DNA of 60,731 nucleotides from Thermoplasmatota archaeon (GTDB lineage Archaea > Thermoplasmatota > E2 > DHVEG-1), in the NCBI GenBank assembly GCA_030601705.1, contig JAUWBM010000005.1, forward strand, positions 1 through 60,731, in the 5' to 3' direction. Positions 36,027 through 46,641 of the stretch are shown here, piece by piece. The position numbers were made by a program, and so were the translations under genes. The notes beneath the pieces were generated by a model, which made no database searches, was not told the DNA's origin, and saw only the letters and a program-made list of their open reading frames with translations. How positions within the stretch are numbered: the first letter of the stretch is position 1; each line of letters begins with the position of its first letter.

Positions 36027-37217
36027 CTATTTTTTATAATCTTTTTTTAACCTAATATAATACAATACTAATAACGCAGGTCCAAAAAACCATGCTGAAT
36101 AAAGAAACGTACGAGTAAAACCAAGGGCTGAGATCATAGCGCCACTAAATGTGTTTCCAATTCCGATTTCACCAACATTTGCAAGGCTTGTTAAAATCGA
36201 AAATTGAGTAGCACCAATTCTTGGATTTGTTACATCCATAAACAAAGCCATTATAGCTGAATTATAACAACCATGAAGCAATCCAATTATCCCAAAAAGA
36301 ACAGCGAGGATCTGCCATGTGTCTGCAAAGATAAGTGCAGCTGAAAAGACAATACTAGCACCAATGAAAACAGAAATTACGATTTTCCTTCCAAATTTAT
36401 CAGTGAGTACACCTCCAACTATCGAACCAATGATCATCATGATAGGAAATACTGCAGTAATTAACCCTATCTGGGCAATCTCTAACTGAAGTTCAATTTT
36501 CATATATAAGGGTAAAACAAACATCAAAATTCCAATGTTGATATGAACTAGTGGCGAGAAAAGAGCCACTAGTTTTGTTGTTTTTTTCTTAAATTCACTA
36601 ATGAGAAGTTTTGCTACTTGTTGACGTTTGTTAGTTGTTCTTATTTCCTTAACAAAAAGAGGGAAAATAATTATTAAAATGACAAGCAAGCCAGCTGCTA
36701 AAAACGAATATTTATATCCTATAGTTTGTGCGATAAAAGAAAACAATAAAGCGCCGACGGCAAAACCGAGAAATAGTCCAGCAAACATTGCACCATTTAT
36801 TTTCCCTCGTTCTTCTTCATGTGAGATTTCAATTGCCCAGGCATCAGCAGAGACATCAAGAAATCCTACTCCAACATGGCTAAGAAATAAAATAATAGAA
36901 AAAGGTACCAAGGCAACAAGGGGATCAATAAAAACAACAATAAATAGACCAGCTGCTGCAAGCAGACCACCCATAAGGATAAATCGTTTCCTACCAAACT
37001 TAATGAAATAATCAGTTATTGGTCCCCATACAAATTTGAGTATCCAAGGTAGATTAACAATACCTGCTACAAGAGTCACCATTGAAGTAGAAATTCCCTC
37101 TTCAACTAAGAAAACAAGAATAATTACTGAAGAAATTGACCATATCAAACCCTCTGAGAAATACAGGCTTGCAAATAAAAGATATTTGAGAATACTGTTT
37201 TCTCTGATATCAATCAA
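36027..37217 (-). CDS. major facilitator superfamily transporter
   Basis: A 396-residue transporter with about 12 hydrophobic helices. The MFS loop-2/3 signature is DYFIKFGRKRFILMGG, and its repeat is GVLTDKFGRKIVISVFIG. The pattern of residues resembles AmpG/BT1-like solute or drug transporters. It converges on the aminopeptidase gene and lies five bases after the M14 peptidase gene, so peptidase and transporter may be co-transcribed. Substrate unknown; peptide or sugar-peptide uptake is a guess from the neighbours. Confidence 0.85.
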   Translation of the reverse strand: MIDIRENSILKYLLFASLYFSEGLIWSISSVIILVFLVEEGISTSMVTLVAGIVNLPWILKFVWGPITDYFIKFGRKRFILMGGLLAAAGLFIVVFIDPLVALVPFSIILFLSHVGVGFLDVSADAWAIEISHEEERGKINGAMFAGLFLGFAVGALLFSFIAQTIGYKYSFLAAGLLVILIIIFPLFVKEIRTTNKRQQVAKLLISEFKKKTTKLVALFSPLVHINIGILMFVLPLYMKIELQLEIAQIGLITAVFPIMMIIGSIVGGVLTDKFGRKIVISVFIGASIVFSAALIFADTWQILAVLFGIIGLLHGCYNSAIMALFMDVTNPRIGATQFSILTSLANVGEIGIGNTFSGAMISALGFTRTFLYSAWFFGPALLVLYYIRLKKDYKK

Positions 37218-37222
37218 GATTT

Positions 37223-38404
37223 TTATCCTCCTGAAGGTTCAGGTGGCACACCTTTAGGTAAAATAGGTTGAATATCAGATGTTTTCCAATTATGAAGATT
37301 TTCGATATTAACTAATAAATACATAAAAACAGGAAGGGTAGTCTTCATCCAATGAACAAGACTATCATGTTTTCCACCACCTGCCGCTGGTTCATAATCC
37401 TGAGAGAGTATTTCAAATGTAAACGATGGAATCCTAAATACTTTGAAGCACCAATCCATTGCTGTGCCACTCGCCTTATAACTATAATCATCGAAGCTCA
37501 TACCTGCGTTTTCATATTCTGTGTTTTCAGCAATCCATTCTCTCACATAGGCATGAATTTTTTCTTCTTTATTTGACATTTCAAATGGTGGTTTAAAAGC
37601 CATCCAAGGACTGGCAATATTATGAACAGCTGTATGGCAGTTTACATAAAAAGAAAAATCATGGTTATCAATTTCATACATAAAATCTCTAAGTGCTTGG
37701 GTTTCAGGTTCTGAAAAAGGACGGCGGCCACTATTTGTTAGAAATAAAGGAAAACGGGGAAACCATTTATGCAAACGTTCGAACATTATGTAAGGAATTT
37801 TACGACCAAATATCTTACCTAAAGGCATACTATGTCCTCTAATTCTCCCGAAATCAACGTCAAAATTACGATTCAAATCTATTCCATTTTCATTAAATCT
37901 ATCATCTATTTGTCGGCCATCAGGATTCAATAAAGGAATAATATACACTTCTGTAGTATTTAGAATGCCAGTAACAGTTGCATTGCTATCAAAATTAATG
38001 AGAAGGTATTCAGCAAGATATAAGCAAGCTTCCCCTGCGTCCCATTCACAACCATGTATGCAACCATCAACAAGACATGAAAATTTTGTCTGATTGTTAT
38101 TTTCATTTGTCATTCTAATGCACCAAATATCCTTTCCCAACGCACTTTCTCCTATTGAAAAAACGTTAACTAAATCAGGATACTTAACCTTAAAATCTGA
38201 TAATATATCGGTTGTTTCATAATAGTCGTGATACTCTCCATCCTTCCAATTGGGTAAGATAGAAGGTTGGTCCAACTGAACCTCTGGTGCGAATAATTCT
38301 TCTTCATGTGGCTTTTGTTCCTCTTCAATACAACCAGTAAACAATATCGTGAGTAAAATACCACCGAGAAAAAACACTTTCAAATATGTTAATTTCTTAT
38401 TCAT
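37223..38404 (-). CDS. M14 zinc carboxypeptidase lipoprotein
   Basis: A 393-residue exported peptidase. The signal ends in lipobox LLTILFTGC, so it is anchored outside. The M14 site is complete: GCIHGCEWDAG (zinc His and Glu), LLNPDGR, NGIDLNRNFD (substrate Arg/Asn), VNCHTAVH (third zinc His) and the late Glu in SFTFEILSQ. It removes C-terminal residues from external peptides. With the C25 protease and the M29-like enzyme, it fits a proteolytic lifestyle. Confidence 0.92.
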   Translation of the reverse strand: MNKKLTYLKVFFLGGILLTILFTGCIEEEQKPHEEELFAPEVQLDQPSILPNWKDGEYHDYYETTDILSDFKVKYPDLVNVFSIGESALGKDIWCIRMTNENNNQTKFSCLVDGCIHGCEWDAGEACLYLAEYLLINFDSNATVTGILNTTEVYIIPLLNPDGRQIDDRFNENGIDLNRNFDVDFGRIRGHSMPLGKIFGRKIPYIMFERLHKWFPRFPLFLTNSGRRPFSEPETQALRDFMYEIDNHDFSFYVNCHTAVHNIASPWMAFKPPFEMSNKEEKIHAYVREWIAENTEYENAGMSFDDYSYKASGTAMDWCFKVFRIPSFTFEILSQDYEPAAGGGKHDSLVHWMKTTLPVFMYLLVNIENLHNWKTSDIQPILPKGVPPEPSGG

Positions 38405-38470
38405 TATAATATTTGAATGAGATTTATAGTATATAATTATATTTTTCTTAGATTTTTTATTTGATGGTAA

Positions 38471-38527
38471 TCATCCTCACATCCATCAGACAAAACGAGA
38501 TTTGAATACACTTTTACCGGTAAAAAA
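38471..38527 (+). repeat. dispersed repeat, copy A
   Basis: Begins TCATCCTCACATCCATCAGA, then ACGAGATTTGAATACAC and TTTTACCGGTAAAAA. The first 36 bases recur at 40624-40658, a longer copy lies inverted at 56906-56967, and a shorter one at 38978-39013. All copies are intergenic. Confidence 0.75.
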
Positions 38528-38623
38528 ATTGAGTTTCTCCTTTTAGTTTTAATTTTCTTTGTATAGAAAAACATCTTCAATTTTTCAGTAACCTTTTTAT
38601 AGACATAAAAAATCTATGGAATC

Positions 38624-38845
38624 ATGGCAAAAGATAAAGAAATAAATGATAAGGTAATTGTAAAAGAAAAAAGAGGTTTTTACATACATTTTATCATTTA
38701 CATCATAGTGAATATATTACTTTTTGTTCAGTGGTGGTATATTACTGGAGGCGAAGGTTTTGCTTGGCCTATTGCGACAACAGCTGGCTGGGGTATTGGA
38801 ATTGCCGCTCATTTTATCGGTGTATTCGTTTTTTTGAAAAAATAA
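38624..38845 (+). CDS. 2TM-domain protein
   Basis: A 73-residue protein with a charged N terminus, then FYIHFIIYIIVNILLFVQWW and a second helix GWGIGIAAHFIGVFVFL. This is the pattern of the 2TM domain (PF13239), found at the ends of small membrane proteins and some sensors in bacteria and archaea. It is monocistronic. Role unknown. Confidence 0.75.
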   Translation: MAKDKEINDKVIVKEKRGFYIHFIIYIIVNILLFVQWWYITGGEGFAWPIATTAGWGIGIAAHFIGVFVFLKK

Positions 38846-38931
38846 AAAAAGCAAAACACTTAGCACCCTAATTTCGTTCTCTACGTCCATTTAAGATTAA
38901 CTACTTTGTATTTTTATTCATTATTTTACAC

Positions 38932-38958
38932 TTTTATTCGGCTTTTTTTCGAATAAAA
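38932..38958. terminator. hairpin between convergent genes
   Basis: TTTTATTCG and CGAATAAAA form a perfect nine-base stem around a nine-base T-rich loop. It lies between the converging 2TM gene and zinc-ribbon gene, so it can end transcription from both sides. Confidence 0.5.
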
Positions 38959-38977
38959 ATGCAAAGCCGGTAAAATT

Positions 38978-39013
38978 AAACAAAACGAAATTTGAACTCA
39001 AATTTACTGGTAA
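38978..39013 (+). repeat. dispersed repeat, short copy D
   Basis: AAACAAAACGAAATTTGAAC followed by TTTACTGGTAAA matches the second half of copy A (CAAAACGAGATTTGAA and TTTTACCGGTAAA), about 30 of 37 positions by eye. Confidence 0.55.
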
Positions 39014-39016
39014 ATT

Positions 39017-39322
39017 TTATTGACGACTGATTCTTGTAGGCGTCAGTCTTGATATTTTTGTATGGGCGCCACATTTTGGGCAATTAAAAAATTTCCGTTT
39101 CTCAAAAGAAATACCTATTTTTATCATGTAATTATTATCCTTTTCATATCTTACATAAGTTCCTTTTTCTACGCTCTCTACCCACTCTGTATTACAGTTT
39201 CTGCATAGTAGCCTTACTTCATATGTTGTTGTTTTATCTTCATACATTTTCATTATATCTACTCCATTTCTGTCTCTAGGGATACTAAAAGTGATAACAA
39301 TCGATTTTAAATTTTTCAACAA
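39017..39322 (-). CDS. zinc-ribbon protein
   Basis: Up to 101 residues. An internal ATG at 39250 (MKMYEDKTT) is an alternative start giving 77. RLLCRNCNTEWVE and FFNCPKCGAHTKISRL give two CxxC pairs, a rubredoxin-like zinc ribbon. The middle is beta-rich. It probably binds nucleic acid or a protein partner. It stands alone on the minus strand between copies of the dispersed repeat. Confidence 0.65.
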   Translation of the reverse strand: MLKNLKSIVITFSIPRDRNGVDIMKMYEDKTTTYEVRLLCRNCNTEWVESVEKGTYVRYEKDNNYMIKIGISFEKRKFFNCPKCGAHTKISRLTPTRISRQ

Positions 39323-39445
39323 ATCACTTTTTATCTTCTATTTACCTGATACATTAATAATATTTTCGGATGTGTAAAGTCAACCGAGATTGTAATACTC
39401 ATTGAAAAACATTTAGAAATCTAATTTGTATATTTTAATTTATTT

Positions 39446-40558
39446 TCAATGCTTTTTAAAATCGTCTAACCAGCCAGCTTTCTTATCCACCTTACGTTTG
39501 AAAATCCTGCCTAAATTCTTCACATCCTTCGCTTGATGATATTTAAAATATATATCATCATGACGTATTCCCAATATCTCTATTTTACCCGTTCTATGTG
39601 ACATAACATACTTAAATCGTTTACTATGCCCATTGCAGCTTTTTTTCGCTGTTTCTACGATTTCTATACCTTTACATAATGGAATCTGAAAGGCGGATTT
39701 CACTCTTTTAACTGGACGGCATTGAAAGACATAATATGGATTAACACCAATGCTAACAAGTTTATTCTGTAGTTTCGCTAACGTTCTTGGATAGTCATTT
39801 ATGCCTTTCAGTAACACCGTTTGATTGGTTAATATTACACCAGCAGAAATTAGAGTATTTATTGCTTTAACTGACTCTTTAGATATCTCTCGAGGATAAT
39901 TAAACTGAGTAACAACATATATCCGCCTGTCAGAATATGAGTATCTCTTTAAAATATCAAGTAGCTCATCATCTTCAAATCTGGATGGAAGCACCACTGG
40001 TATCCTACTACCAAATCATATAAATTTCAAATGCGATATATCTGACAACACTGCAAGAAACGACTCAATAATCTCGTTTGATAAAACAAGCGGGTCACCA
40101 CCACTAATCAATACATTATTAATCTCTTCATGTTGCTTGATATAATCAGCTGCATCTTCAAATCTTTTGATTACTTCTTTACTTGGTAAACCAATCAGTC
40201 TTTTTCTGAAACAATACCGACAATAGGTTGCACATTTATTTGTCGATAATATCAATGCTGTTTGCTCATATTTATGCTGTAATCCAGGCAGCTTAGTATT
40301 CTCTGCTTCACCACTTGTATCATACGAACCTTCAAGGTTAAGCTCTGTCAATGAAGGTATAGCCATTTTCTTTATGGGGTCACTTGGATTATCCCAATCT
40401 ATTAAAGACATATAGTAAGGAGTAACACACATTGGATGTCGTTTTATAATCTCATTTAGTTTCCTCTCTACATCATGAGATAAATCAGCATATTTTCTAA
40501 GCTGGCTAACCGTGCAAATACTATTATTTAACTCAGAACTCCAATCCATTTTCATCAT
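39446..40558 (-). pseudogene. kamA: lysine 2,3-aminomutase family (KamA-like) gene with in-frame TGA
   Basis: A radical-SAM gene of the KamA family, 370 codons if read through. C109-x3-C113-x2-C116 (CATYCRYCFRKR) is the Fe-S/SAM motif, followed by INNVLISGGDPLVLSNEII. At codon 181 (40018-40016) the frame reads HLKFI-TGA-FGSRIPVVLPSRF. The family has Arg there (IRxGTRxPVVLP), so one CGA to TGA change explains the break. The rest of the frame is open, with TNQTVLLKGIND and CRPVKRVKSAF typical of the family. It is a recent nonsense mutation, or readthrough. Predicted activity: moving the alpha-amino group of lysine, giving beta-lysine for osmoprotection or protein modification. Confidence 0.82.
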
Positions 40559-40905
40559 CTGTCTTATTTATTCTTCAATCTCTAATGGTCTATATATTAT
40601 TTCAATTTAGTATTATCTATCAATCATCCTCACATCCATCAGATAAACGAGATTTGAAATTATTCTCTGGGTTAAAATCTCCCACTTACCGAGTTTAACC
40701 TGAAAATTTATGATTCTATGGGAGAAAAGGGCTCCCGTCGGGAAGCAAACTGAAAAAATATAATGACTACAACGTTCATATCCCCAATAATTGAATACTA
40801 TACTTGTAAGAATAAATAAATCAACTAACGAACAATAGCTTCTACTTCTTTTGTAAAATATTTCTCAGTCATCAAAATAAAAAAAATGAATGATAACGAT
40901 CTTTT
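40559..40905. other. intergenic region with repeat and hairpin
   Basis: About 350 bases without a gene. It contains dispersed-repeat copy B (40624-40658) and a hairpin GGGAG-loop-CTCCC at about 40720-40736. The hairpin is followed by GTCGGGAAG, and no long T-run follows. No RNA gene is recognised. Confidence 0.4.
40624..40658 (+). repeat. dispersed repeat, copy B
   Basis: TCATCCTCACATCCATCAGA then AACGAGATTTGAA, matching the first 36 bases of copy A with one base missing and one changed. The TTTTACCGGTAAAA half is absent. Confidence 0.7.
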
Positions 40906-42540
40906 TTAGTACTCCTCCATACCACCAGGTGCGCCACCAGGTCCACTAGGTGGTGCTCCTCCGCCGCCTTTTGAAGCTATGACGTCATCGATTCTCAGTA
41001 TCATTGTCGCGGTTTCCGTCGCTGTTTGTAATTCATGAACACTAACCCGAAGTGGTTCAATAACATTATTCTTCAACATATCGCTGACTTTCCCGTTCCC
41101 AACATCAATTCCAGCGTATCTGTTACCTTTCTTGTGAAGTCTGTGCATTTCAATCATCATATCAATCGGGTCAAGACCAGCGTTCCCCGACAACGTCTTC
41201 GGTACAATCTCAATAGCATCAGCAAATACATTAATCGCCATCTGCTCACGTCCACCAATAGAAGGCGCATAGTCTCTTAATGCCATAGCAACCGCAGTTG
41301 CCACTGCACCACCTCCAGCAGTCATCTTTCCATCTTCCAAAGCAACTTTCACCACAAATAAGGCATCATGCAATCCACGTTCTAGCTCATCAACCACATG
41401 CTCTGTACCACCACGAATAAGAATCGACATCGCCTTCGGATTCTCACAATCGGTGATAAACGTCATCTTATCATCACCAATCTTCTTCTCCTCAACGTTT
41501 CCAGCCACCCCTAAATCATTCGATGTGAGATCATCAATGTTCACGACAATCTTCGCACCAGTAGCCTTAGAGAGTTTCTCCATATCGCTCTTCTTCACAC
41601 GCCGCACTGCATAGATACCTGCTTTTGCAAGGAAATGCTGCACAAGATCATCAATACCTTTCTGACAGATAAGAACATCTGCACCACTCTTCTTGATTTT
41701 CTCTGCTATTTTCCGAAGCATCGACTCTTCTTCATCAAGAAACATCTGTAACTGTGCAGGATCACGAATCTCTATCTTTGCATCAATCTCCGTTTTTTTA
41801 ACTTCTAACGCTGCATTTACCAGAGCAACCTTTGCTTTCCTAAGATGCCTTGGCATGGCCTCATGAACCCGTTCTTTATCAAGAATAATACCCTTAATAC
41901 TACTAGTATCACTGATAGCGCCACCGTGTTTCTTCTGGATCAAAATGTTATCCAAATCAACAACAGTATTTCCATCTACCTTCTCTGCAACAGTGGTGAC
42001 AGCATCGACAACAATATCTGCAAGGATCTCTTTCGACGAACTCGCTCCCTTACTCGCCATAGACGTCATCGCAATGTTTCGTAAGGTTTTCTTATCCTCT
42101 GGTTTTATAGGAATAGCTAGCTTATCAAGTGTTTCAAGAGCCTTATCCAATGCAAGCTTGTATCCTCCGCAGATAATAGTCGGATGAATGTTTTGTTCCA
42201 AGAGATCTCCTGCATATTTTAACAGCTCACCAGTTAAAATAACTGCAGTTGTAGTCCCATCGCCACATTCTTTATCAAGAGCCTCTGCAACCTCTACAAC
42301 CATCTTCGCAGCTGGATGTTCAATATCGATCTTTTTTAAAATAGTTGCACCATCGTTTGTTATCACGACGGTTCCTATGGAATTAACAAGCATTTTATCC
42401 ATACCTTTCGGACCGAGTGTTGATTTCACCGCATCAGAGATAGCTCGTGCTGCCATGATGTTATTAAACCGAGCGCTTTTTCCTGTTTCTCTTTCGGTCC
42501 CTTCTTTTAGTATTATTATAGGTTGTTGTCCCGATAACAT
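40906..42540 (-). CDS. ths: thermosome subunit (group II chaperonin)
   Basis: A 544-residue chaperonin. Visible signatures are [28 protein letters not shown] (split), [15 protein letters not shown] (ATP site), and [20 protein letters not shown]. The end is Gly/Pro-rich ([17 protein letters not shown]), as in archaeal thermosomes. It folds cytosolic proteins in double-ring complexes. GGGAGGTC precedes the ATG, and a TATA box lies at 42594-42606. Codon use is biased to C/A endings, typical of a highly expressed gene. Only one subunit gene is seen here. Confidence 0.97.
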   Translation of the reverse strand: MLSGQQPIIILKEGTERETGKSARFNNIMAARAISDAVKSTLGPKGMDKMLVNSIGTVVITNDGATILKKIDIEHPAAKMVVEVAEALDKECGDGTTTAVILTGELLKYAGDLLEQNIHPTIICGGYKLALDKALETLDKLAIPIKPEDKKTLRNIAMTSMASKGASSSKEILADIVVDAVTTVAEKVDGNTVVDLDNILIQKKHGGAISDTSSIKGIILDKERVHEAMPRHLRKAKVALVNAALEVKKTEIDAKIEIRDPAQLQMFLDEEESMLRKIAEKIKKSGADVLICQKGIDDLVQHFLAKAGIYAVRRVKKSDMEKLSKATGAKIVVNIDDLTSNDLGVAGNVEEKKIGDDKMTFITDCENPKAMSILIRGGTEHVVDELERGLHDALFVVKVALEDGKMTAGGGAVATAVAMALRDYAPSIGGREQMAINVFADAIEIVPKTLSGNAGLDPIDMMIEMHRLHKKGNRYAGIDVGNGKVSDMLKNNVIEPLRVSVHELQTATETATMILRIDDVIASKGGGGAPPSGPGGAPGGMEEY

Positions 42541-42593
42541 AATTTATCTCAGACCTCCCAAATATAAACAAGTAAAATTACAACATAATAACT

Positions 42594-42606
42594 CAATTTA
42601 AATATT
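42594..42606 (-). promoter_or_regulatory. thermosome promoter TATA box
   Basis: On the minus strand AATATTTAAATTG forms a TATA-like box about 55 bases before the thermosome ATG, with the GGGAGG ribosome site inside the leader. Confidence 0.5.
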
Positions 42607-42706
42607 TTCTCTATAAATTTGAGAGGAAAATTAGGCATTGTTCTAAATGTGGTTGTCGTGTTCTTATGCTGAGATCAGAAATACTGCATACGGTAAAGTC
42701 TTAGTT

Positions 42707-43483
42707 TCATTCTACTACTTTTTTGTTAACTGCTTTTGCAATACCAGCAACCGTACCTATGTTCCCAGCTGGAACTATTATAAGATTTTTCTCTCTAGCT
42801 ATTTCTGCAAGTGTCTGAAGTTCTCTAAGTCTTAATGCAGCGGTTTTTCCCTCATAGAATTCTGCTGCTTCAGCCATCTTTTTTGAAGCCTGAAATTCTC
42901 CATCCGCAATAATTATTCTTGCACGTTTTTCTCTTTCTGCCTCTGCTTGTTTTGCAATAGCTCTAAGCATTTCGTCAGGTAATGCTACATCTCTAATTGT
43001 TACAGCTGAAACTTTTATTCCCCATGGGTCTGTTCCCTGATCAATGAGTGTTTGCAAGCTTTTGTTGAGTTCTTCTCGTTTTGATAATAGATGGTCGAGG
43101 CTTTCTTGTCCAAGAACATCTCTAAGTGTAGTTTGTGCTAGTAAGCTTGTAGCAACTTCATATCTTTGCACTTCAACAACTGCTTTTTGCGGGTCTGTTA
43201 CTCTAAAATAAACTACCGCGTCAACATCGACAGTGACATTGTCTTTGGTGATAACTCTCTGTTTTGGAACGTCAATGACCCGCGTTCTCAAATCAAGTTT
43301 TATTACTCTATCAATTATTGGTACGACAAAAACAAGACCTGGACCTTTTATGCCTAGCAATCTACCCAATCTAAATATGACAATTCTCTGATATTCTGCC
43401 ATTACTTTTATCGCTGAAGCAAGCAGCATCAGAAAAAATATGATTATAATGATTGCTATACTTATGGTATTAACATCTATCAT
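42707..43483 (-). CDS. SPFH/stomatin-family membrane protein
   Basis: A 258-residue slipin/stomatin. One N-terminal helix (residues 7-28) is followed by the SPFH domain (YQRIVIFRLGRLLGIKGPGL, then DLRTRVIDVPKQRVITKDNV) and a C-terminal coiled coil (KQAEAEREKRARIIIADGEF). Such proteins form ring scaffolds on the inner membrane and often work with an NfeD protease partner, which is not present beside it here. Full length, single gene. Confidence 0.92.
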   Translation of the reverse strand: MIDVNTISIAIIIIIFFLMLLASAIKVMAEYQRIVIFRLGRLLGIKGPGLVFVVPIIDRVIKLDLRTRVIDVPKQRVITKDNVTVDVDAVVYFRVTDPQKAVVEVQRYEVATSLLAQTTLRDVLGQESLDHLLSKREELNKSLQTLIDQGTDPWGIKVSAVTIRDVALPDEMLRAIAKQAEAEREKRARIIIADGEFQASKKMAEAAEFYEGKTAALRLRELQTLAEIAREKNLIIVPAGNIGTVAGIAKAVNKKVVE

Positions 43484-43637
43484 TCATATGCCTCCATCGA
43501 AAGCAACTAGTTTGTATTTTTAAGTGTTTCCGTAGAAAGTATCTAATTCATCATCCCCTAGGGAGAGATGTTTCTATTTGTTCCCGGCCACATAGATCTA
43601 GTATCAACAGAAAAATAATAGGGTTCCCATCGAAAAA

Positions 43638-44030
43638 TTATTCTCTCGAAAATATTGAAGGATTACAAGATTCACATAGAGGCAATTCTGTTTCAAGATA
43701 TGATTCATTATAAATAAAAATAACACTAACTCCTAGACCTCTGAAGTCACTACATTTCAAAATATATTCCGTATGATTTTGCGGATAAGGAAGATTATTT
43801 TTAATTATCGTTCCATTGCATAAAACCTCATCTCCAGAAAAAATGGTAATGTTGTCATTCTTTCTTTCAATTTGAATACTCTCTGTTTTTGTTAGATTTC
43901 CATCCCAATTATAGTGTCTTAAAATCCAATCCCCTTCAATGTTGGGATAAGATTTAAGAGGAGTTTGAACACAACCAACAATTAGAGTTGCACTTAAAAT
44001 CAATCCGATTAGTATGATATTTTTATTCAT
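43638..44030 (-). CDS. small lipoprotein
   Basis: A 130-residue protein with signal and lipobox TLIVGC (Cys20), then a beta-rich domain (GDWILRHYNWDG, DNITIFSGDEVL) resembling META/lipocalin-like small folds, with two Cys pairs that could bond. It is external and lipid-anchored. Family not recognised. It is monocistronic with its own leader. Confidence 0.65.
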   Translation of the reverse strand: MNKNIILIGLILSATLIVGCVQTPLKSYPNIEGDWILRHYNWDGNLTKTESIQIERKNDNITIFSGDEVLCNGTIIKNNLPYPQNHTEYILKCSDFRGLGVSVIFIYNESYLETELPLCESCNPSIFSRE

Positions 44031-44183
44031 AATTTTGTTAAGTTAATATGCTATTAAAATATATTCCAAAAATACATATAATTCACGGCAATTACAAAAG
44101 AAGGAGGGAAAAATAGGGGGAAAATTGTGAAGGTTTATGAATCTCCCTCCTCTCCTCTCAATGTTCATCTCACTGTTATATTT

Positions 44184-44273
44184 TTAATCTATGTTTGAGG
44201 TCCTATTAAAAAACCAACTTAAGATACCCAGCCCACAACCAGCAATGAGCAATTTAATAACAAAAAGTAACAT
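44184..44273 (-). CDS. 29-residue hydrophobic microprotein
   Basis: MLLFVIKLLIAGCGLGILSW followed by FFNRTSNID, a single membrane helix. A strong ribosome site (AAGGTGGAG) lies seven bases before the ATG. Its start is one base after the stop of an 11-codon frame, suggesting coupled translation. Too short to confirm by content alone. Confidence 0.4.
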   Translation of the reverse strand: MLLFVIKLLIAGCGLGILSWFFNRTSNID

Positions 44274-44274
44274 G

Positions 44275-44310
44275 TTACTCCACCTTACCTCTCTTTATGA
44301 TTTTATCCAT
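44275..44310 (-). CDS. 11-residue leader-like frame
   Basis: MDKIIKRGKVE with GGTGAGGAG in front. It ends one base before the ATG of the 29-residue membrane microprotein, and its last codons form that gene's ribosome site. It could be a leader peptide or the first member of a micro-operon. Confidence 0.3.
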   Translation of the reverse strand: MDKIIKRGKVE

Positions 44311-44500
44311 TTTTTCTCCTCACCAAATGGATACCTTCAAAAACATGAATATTTCAATTAAATTTAAATGTTTTGCAAAAATATTGCAACATTTGTCACA
44401 TTATTGTACGTATCTCCATTTACCATCATATATAGTATAATCTTATATTTCCCCATTAACTATGATAAAAGGTTGTCCTTAAGCAAAAAAGAGAAAAAAA

Positions 44501-45175
44501 TTATTTTTTGTCCTTATCCAAATTTATATCCTCTTTTCTTTCCTTTCTAAGTTCATCATTGCCTTTTTCTTTTTTTGGTGTTTGTACAACTTCCTCTTCA
44601 CTGTAAATTTTCCATATTGTAACATAGGCAATAAAAAACAATATCGCAGAGAGTATCATTAAATAAAAACCTGTGGACCAAGACCAATGTAATATCGAAG
44701 AAGGAACTTCTTCGATATTCAATAAGAGTGAAAGCTGGATAAAAACGATAAATAAAAAAACAGCCATAATGGAAAAAACGGCGGCATAAAGAGAATTTTT
44801 ACTACGTTTTTGCCCTACTTTTTTATAAGCTACTATTCCTGTGCCTAAAGAAATAATACCTAAAGGCACAATTAAATACACCAATAGAGCTGCGAATGCC
44901 CAGCCATATAATTCAGGCGAACCCGTAACTCCAGAAAAAAAGTCCGTTTCCGTCGGTGTGAATATCCATTCTGGAACACCGGGTAATTTTGGATTTATTT
45001 GTATGCCGCCCCAATGAAAATAATTAAGATTAATATTAGCAAAATCAAGTATCGGGATTCCTTCAGGGGCCGCCACTTCAAGTTTACCCCACGGTAAAAT
45101 CTGCGCAACACCACATAAGATGATCCCAGCAATTAAAATGATTTTAACAATCTTCTTCAAATCTTTGTTTTTCAT
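44501..45175 (-). CDS. four-helix membrane protein
   Basis: A 224-residue protein with hydrophobic helices at about 9-28, 88-115, 130-153 and 167-190. An extracellular loop carries ILPWGKLEVAAPEGIP and a Trp/Pro-rich segment. The cytoplasmic tail is highly charged (KKEKGNDELRKERKED). No family recognised. It diverges from enolase. Confidence 0.65.
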   Translation of the reverse strand: MKNKDLKKIVKIILIAGIILCGVAQILPWGKLEVAAPEGIPILDFANINLNYFHWGGIQINPKLPGVPEWIFTPTETDFFSGVTGSPELYGWAFAALLVYLIVPLGIISLGTGIVAYKKVGQKRSKNSLYAAVFSIMAVFLFIVFIQLSLLLNIEEVPSSILHWSWSTGFYLMILSAILFFIAYVTIWKIYSEEEVVQTPKKEKGNDELRKERKEDINLDKDKK

Positions 45176-45282
45176 TTTACTTCCTACTTAAATTACAGTT
45201 TTGTAACATCTAGTTATTTAAAAATATACCCTTATAACTTATTTTAAATCAATCTACCGACACAATTTATATGACGTAATAA

Positions 45283-46590
<1,308 letters not shown>

Positions 46591-46641
46591 CTAGCGTAAA
46601 CATTTTTATATGGTTGTATATACCCACGTTGAGGATTATTC

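Noticed and set aside
39446..40558. TGA in the KamA-like gene as a selenocysteine codon
   Set aside because: The family has Arg, not Cys, at this position, no SECIS-like hairpin is seen, and other genes here end normally at TGA.
42188..42601. 137-codon frame antisense to the thermosome gene start
   Set aside because: The thermosome frame is certain, and the antisense frame has no independent support.
17230..43640. Recurrent TTCCCGTCG/CTCCCGTCG strings at 17231, 34224, 40732 and TTCCCATCG at 43622
   Set aside because: The shared core is only about eight bases, the flanks differ, and no common distance to genes is evident, so chance cannot be excluded.
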